Part shown: positions 60,567 through 64,000 of the stretch, one piece after another
Layout of the letters: each line of letters opens with the position of its first letter
Numbering within the stretch: position 1 is the stretch's first letter
Source: Streptomyces mutabilis
GTDB taxonomy: Bacteria > Actinomycetota > Actinomycetes > Streptomycetales > Streptomycetaceae
DNA: 64,000 nucleotides
Reading direction: 5' to 3'
Assembly (NCBI RefSeq): GCF_014649815.1
Contig: NZ_BMTT01000019.1
Span: 48,617-112,616, forward strand
Translations under genes and position numbers: made by a program
Notes under the pieces: model-generated
Told to the model about the DNA's origin: nothing
Databases searched by the model: none
Seen by the model: the letters and a program-made list of their open reading frames with translations, nothing else

Positions 60567-61952
60567 TCAGCGGTTGGCCACCGCCTGCTTGACCAGCGTC
60601 TTCCCGAAATCCCACATCAGGCCGCCGCCGTTGTGCGCGTCGTCCATCACCTCGGTGAAAGCGTCGACGAACCGGTCCGCGTCCGCCGTGTCGATGATCA
60701 GGGGCGGAATCAGCTTGATCACCTCGAGATGGTCGCCGGAGACCTGGGTCAGGATGCGGTGGCGCTGCAGCAACGGCACCACCACCATCTGCGCGAACAG
60801 TCCCTTCCGTGCCGCCTGGAGCATCGCCCAGCGGCTGCGCAGTCTCAGAGACCGGGGCCGGCCGAACTCGATGCCGATCATCAGCCCCCGGCCCCGGACA
60901 TCGGCCAGCAGCTCGTAGCGGTCCACCAGCTCCTCGAGCCGGGACTTCAGCCGCTCCCCCACCGCGTCGGCGTTCGCCACGATCTCCTGGTTCTCCATCA
61001 CCGACAGCACCGCGAGCCCCGCCGCCATGGCCTGCGCGTTGGATCCGAAACTCGCCGAGTGGACCTGCACCCGGTCCATCGAGGAGTACACCTTCTGGAA
61101 GATCCAGTCCTTTCCCAGCGTGGCCCCCACGGGTACGTATCCGCCGGACAGCGCCTTGGCCACGCACACCAGATCCGGCTCGACGCCGTCCTCGTGCTGG
61201 AAGGCGTAGAACTTCCCGGTCCGGCCCAGTCCCGTCTGCACCTCGTCGGCGATCAGCAGGGCCTTGTGCCGGTGCAGCAGTTCCTGCGCGGCGCGCAGAT
61301 AGCCGGGCGGGGCCTCGTGCACGCCCTTGCCCTGGATGGGTTCCACGATCAGCGCCGCCACGTCGCCCTTCTTCAGCTCCCGCGCCAGGGCGTCCACGTC
61401 GCCGAGCGGGACGGCGGTGTCGGGCAGCAGCGGTGCGAAGCCGTCGCGGAAGCCGTTCTCGCCGTTGACCGAGAGCGAGCCGGTGGTCAGCCCGTGGAAG
61501 GCGTGCGGGCAGTACAGGACCCTCGGCCTGCCGGTCGCGTACCGGGCGAACTTCAGCGCGGTCTCCACCGCCTCCGTTCCGCTGTTGCCGAAGAACACCC
61601 GGTCCAGGTGCGGACTGAACGAGAGCAGCTTCTCGGCCAGCAGCCCGGGCAGTGGCGGGCAGTCGAAGCGGGTCAGGTCCGCGAGCGAGGCGTCGAGGAC
61701 GTCGTGCAGTGCCTTGCGGACGACGGGGTGGTGCCGGCCGAGGCCCATCACGGCGAACCCGGCGAGCATGTCCAGGTAGTCGTTGCCGTCCGCGTCCCAG
61801 AAGTGCGCACCCTCGGCCCGCACGTAGACCTTGTCGAAGCCGATGGTGCGGAGCATGCGCGGCAGCTGGTGGTTGAGGTGCTTCGCGTGCAGCTCGTACC
61901 GCTCGGCTCCGCGCTCGGCCAGGAGCGCGGTGAGGTCGAACTCCTCGGTCAT
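60567..61952 (-). CDS. Class-III PLP aminotransferase, hopanoid-cluster type (HpnO-like)
   Basis: 461 aa. PLP motifs [51 protein letters not shown] and the Schiff-base Lys in [15 protein letters not shown] near 267. The overlap (ATGA) with dxs and the ispG gene beyond match the Streptomyces hopanoid cluster, where this aminotransferase is thought to make aminobacteriohopanetriol from a ribosylhopane-derived aldehyde. By motif alone it could also be an ornithine/4-aminobutyrate-like aminotransferase. Confidence 0.88.
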   Translation of the reverse strand: MTEEFDLTALLAERGAERYELHAKHLNHQLPRMLRTIGFDKVYVRAEGAHFWDADGNDYLDMLAGFAVMGLGRHHPVVRKALHDVLDASLADLTRFDCPPLPGLLAEKLLSFSPHLDRVFFGNSGTEAVETALKFARYATGRPRVLYCPHAFHGLTTGSLSVNGENGFRDGFAPLLPDTAVPLGDVDALARELKKGDVAALIVEPIQGKGVHEAPPGYLRAAQELLHRHKALLIADEVQTGLGRTGKFYAFQHEDGVEPDLVCVAKALSGGYVPVGATLGKDWIFQKVYSSMDRVQVHSASFGSNAQAMAAGLAVLSVMENQEIVANADAVGERLKSRLEELVDRYELLADVRGRGLMIGIEFGRPRSLRLRSRWAMLQAARKGLFAQMVVVPLLQRHRILTQVSGDHLEVIKLIPPLIIDTADADRFVDAFTEVMDDAHNGGGLMWDFGKTLVKQAVANR

Positions 61953-63868
61953 CGGTTCTCTCCTTGCACTGGCATGGCGATCCGGCCGTCCCCGGTCTGT
62001 TCGGCGACGGTCAGGCTGGCGCTGATCCGGCCCGCGATCTCGACCGGGGTGAGACCGATGTCGGCGAGCACCTCGGCGCGCTTGGCGTGCGCGAGGAACT
62101 GCTCGGGGATGCCGAACCGGCGGACCGGCACGTCGACCTCGGCGTCACCCAACGCCAGCGCAACCGCCGAACCGACCCCGGCGGCGCGGCTGTTGTCCTC
62201 GACGACGGCCACCAGGCGGTGCCGGGCGGCCAAGGGCGCGAGCGCGGGATCGACGGGTTTGACCCACCGTGGGTCGACGACGGTGCAGCCGATGCCGCGG
62301 GCCTCCAGCAGTTCTGCGGCGCGAAGGCAGACGGGCGCCATCACCCCGACGGCGACGAGCAGCACCTCGGGCCGGTCGGCGGCGTGCAGGACGTCCGTGC
62401 CACCGATCCGGTCGACGGCGGGTACGGCCGGCCCGACGGACTCCTTCGGGAAGCGCACCAGCGTCGGCGCGTCGTCGACGGCGACCGCCTCGCGCAGTTG
62501 GACGCGCAGTTGGTCGGCGTCGCGCGGCGCGGCGATGCGCAGTCCCGGGACGACCTGGAGGACGGACATGTCCCACATGCCGTTGTGCGATGGCCCGTCG
62601 GCACCGGTGACACCTGCCCGGTCCAGCACGAAGGTGACGCCGCACTTGTGCAGGGCCACGTCCATCAGGAGCTGGTCGAAGGCGCGGTTGAGAAAGGTGG
62701 CGTAGACGGCGACGACCGGGTGGAGGCCGCCGGTGGCGAGACCGGCCGCGGACACGGCGGCGTGCTGCTCGGCGATGCCGACGTCCCAGACCCGGTCGGG
62801 GAACCGCTCGGCGAAGCGGCCGAGGCCGACCGGGTGCAGCATGGCCGCGGTGATCGCCACCACGTCGTCGCGCTCCTCGCCGATCCGCACGATCTCCTCA
62901 CCGAACACCGAGGTCCAGGAAGGCCCGCTGGAGGGGGTCAGGGGCGCGCAGGTGAGCGGGTCCATCGCGCCGACGGTGTGGAAGTGGTCCGCCTCGTCGC
63001 GCAGGGCGGGCTCGTAGCCGCGGCCCTTCTCCGTGAGGCAGTGGACGAGGACGGGGCCGTGGAAGCGTTCAGCGCGCCGCAACGCCGACTCGACCGCCCC
63101 GATGTCGTGTCCGTCGATGGGGCCCACGTACTTCAGCCCCAGGTCCTCGAAGAGTCCCTGCGGGGCGAAAGTGGCCTTGAAGCCCTTCTTGGCACCGTGC
63201 AGGGCGTCATAGACGCGATGGCCGACCACGGGTGTGCGCTGGAGCACGTCCTTGCCCCAGGCCAGCGTCCGCTCGTAGCCGTCGGTCGTCCGGAGCGTCG
63301 CGAGGTGGTCGGCGAGGCCGCCGATGGTCGGCGCGTACGAGCGTTCGTTGTCGTTGACGACGATGATCAGCGGCCGGTCCCGGGCCGCCGCGATGTTGTT
63401 CAGCGCCTCCCAGGCCATGCCGCCGGTGAGCGCGCCGTCACCGATGACGGCGACGACGTGCCCGCGCTCCCCCCGCACCTGGCGGGCCTTGGCGAGGCCG
63501 TCGGCCCAGCCGAGCACGGTGGAGGCGTGGCTGTTCTCGACGACGTCGTGCTCGGACTCCTCGCGCGACGGGTAACCGGACAGTCCGCCTTTCCCGCGCA
63601 GCTTGGAGAAGTCCTGACGGCCGGTCAGGATCTTGTGCACGTAGCTCTGGTGGCCGGTGTCCCACAGGATGCGGTCGGCCGGTGACTCGAAGACCCGGTG
63701 CAGGGCGACGGTGAGTTCGACCACCCCCAGGTTCGGGCCGAGGTGGCCGCCGGTACGGGCGACCGCGTGCACCAGGAAGTCACGTATCTCGTCGCACAGT
63801 TCACCGAGTTCCGCCTCGGACAGCGCCTTCAGGTCGCGTGGTCCCCGGATGTTCTCCAGAATCGTCAC
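61949..63868 (-). CDS. dxs: 1-deoxy-D-xylulose-5-phosphate synthase
   Basis: 639 aa, full length. ThDP enzyme with [48 protein letters not shown] (ThDP/Mg), the Glu in [16 protein letters not shown] and [12 protein letters not shown]. It condenses pyruvate and glyceraldehyde 3-phosphate, the entry to the MEP isoprenoid pathway. GTG start at 63868 with GAAGGGGG upstream. Its linkage to ispG and the aminotransferase suggests a copy devoted to hopanoid supply, in addition to a housekeeping dxs elsewhere. Confidence 0.96.
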   Translation of the reverse strand: MTILENIRGPRDLKALSEAELGELCDEIRDFLVHAVARTGGHLGPNLGVVELTVALHRVFESPADRILWDTGHQSYVHKILTGRQDFSKLRGKGGLSGYPSREESEHDVVENSHASTVLGWADGLAKARQVRGERGHVVAVIGDGALTGGMAWEALNNIAAARDRPLIIVVNDNERSYAPTIGGLADHLATLRTTDGYERTLAWGKDVLQRTPVVGHRVYDALHGAKKGFKATFAPQGLFEDLGLKYVGPIDGHDIGAVESALRRAERFHGPVLVHCLTEKGRGYEPALRDEADHFHTVGAMDPLTCAPLTPSSGPSWTSVFGEEIVRIGEERDDVVAITAAMLHPVGLGRFAERFPDRVWDVGIAEQHAAVSAAGLATGGLHPVVAVYATFLNRAFDQLLMDVALHKCGVTFVLDRAGVTGADGPSHNGMWDMSVLQVVPGLRIAAPRDADQLRVQLREAVAVDDAPTLVRFPKESVGPAVPAVDRIGGTDVLHAADRPEVLLVAVGVMAPVCLRAAELLEARGIGCTVVDPRWVKPVDPALAPLAARHRLVAVVEDNSRAAGVGSAVALALGDAEVDVPVRRFGIPEQFLAHAKRAEVLADIGLTPVEIAGRISASLTVAEQTGDGRIAMPVQGENR

Positions 63869-63895
63869 GCTCGGGCCCCCTTCGGTCCGTGCTGT

Positions 63896-64000
63896 TCAGC
63901 TCACGGTGACGGCCGGCTCCCCCGACGCGCCGTCCTTCTCCATCTGCTCGGCGATCTTCATGGCCTCCTCGATGAGGGTCTCCACGATCTTGGACTCGGG
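63896..64000 (-). CDS. ispG: 4-hydroxy-3-methylbut-2-enyl-diphosphate synthase, C-terminal end
   Basis: Only the last 34 residues are inside the window ([20 protein letters not shown] then [14 protein letters not shown]). The [18 protein letters not shown] helix is typical of the C-terminus of actinobacterial IspG/GcpE. It is 27 bp upstream of dxs on the same strand. Works two steps before IPP/DMAPP in the MEP pathway. Confidence 0.85.
   Translation of the reverse strand, partial: PESKIVETLIEEAMKIAEQMEKDGASGEPAVTVS

Overview
The window reads as a chromosome segment of a Streptomyces-type actinomycete: very high GC, strong third-position GC bias, many GTG/TTG starts, 4-bp ATGA/GTGA stop-start overlaps, a conservon (cvnABCD), and a dxs/ispG/aminotransferase group of the kind found in Streptomyces hopanoid clusters.

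Layout. 1-13.8 kb is a myo-inositol catabolic region. Rightward genes at its left end are a Gfo/Idh/MocA tail, a PhyH-type dioxygenase, an SDR and an IolG-like dehydrogenase. A leftward operon holds a sugar ABC importer (lipoprotein, permease, single-domain ATPase) plus an IolE-like TIM barrel. Divergent from it runs iolC, a Cgl0158-like aldolase barrel, iolB, iolD and a GntR repressor. The divergent promoter carries a perfect 14-bp inverted repeat, each arm containing TTGACA, and an internal IolR-like site. 13.8-19 kb has a methyltransferase, a NUDIX hydrolase, two decayed sugar-metabolism genes, an ABC exporter and a truncated NUDIX gene. 19-22.5 kb is regulatory: an AraC regulator faces a gamma-butyrolactone/MmfR-type TetR receptor across a 26-bp palindrome, followed by an MFS exporter facing an ArsR-type regulator. 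A complete ISAs1-like insertion sequence lies at 22.6-24.0 kb.

24.8-41.3 kb is bounded by two identical tRNA-Pro(GGG) genes in the same orientation. It holds cobF and cobK (cobalamin), a TauE-type permease, an acyl-CoA ligase/thiolase pair facing an alpha/beta hydrolase, a cluster of broken genes (32.9-33.9 kb) and a complete Mrp Na+/H+ antiporter operon (mrpA/B fused, C, D, E, F, G). 41.5-47.7 kb has a second MFS protein, a MmcQ/YjbR protein, GNAT and XRE-cupin genes with a striking operator, LysR, and threonine degradation (kbl, tdh). 47.9-52.0 kb is a conservon with an added GAF-domain gene. 52.4-53.7 kb contains 5'-truncated remnants of an alpha-galactosidase and an oxidoreductase joined head to head.

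53.7-64 kb has a metallo-beta-lactamase-fold hydrolase, an AhpD-like protein, TetR, an SGNH hydrolase, a LysM/M23 peptidase behind a ydaO-type (c-di-AMP) riboswitch, a tyrosine phosphatase, a 40-aa membrane protein coupled to an XRE-cupin regulator, a class-III aminotransferase, dxs and the 3' end of ispG.

Best leads for new biology are the dioxygenase/SDR/dehydrogenase module beside the inositol pathway, the orphan butyrolactone-type receptor with its palindrome and AraC partner, the XRE regulator plus micro-membrane protein at the hopanoid edge, and several unusually clean operators with no assigned signal. No CRISPR array, prophage or full biosynthetic gene cluster was seen. All family assignments come from reading motifs, not from database searches.
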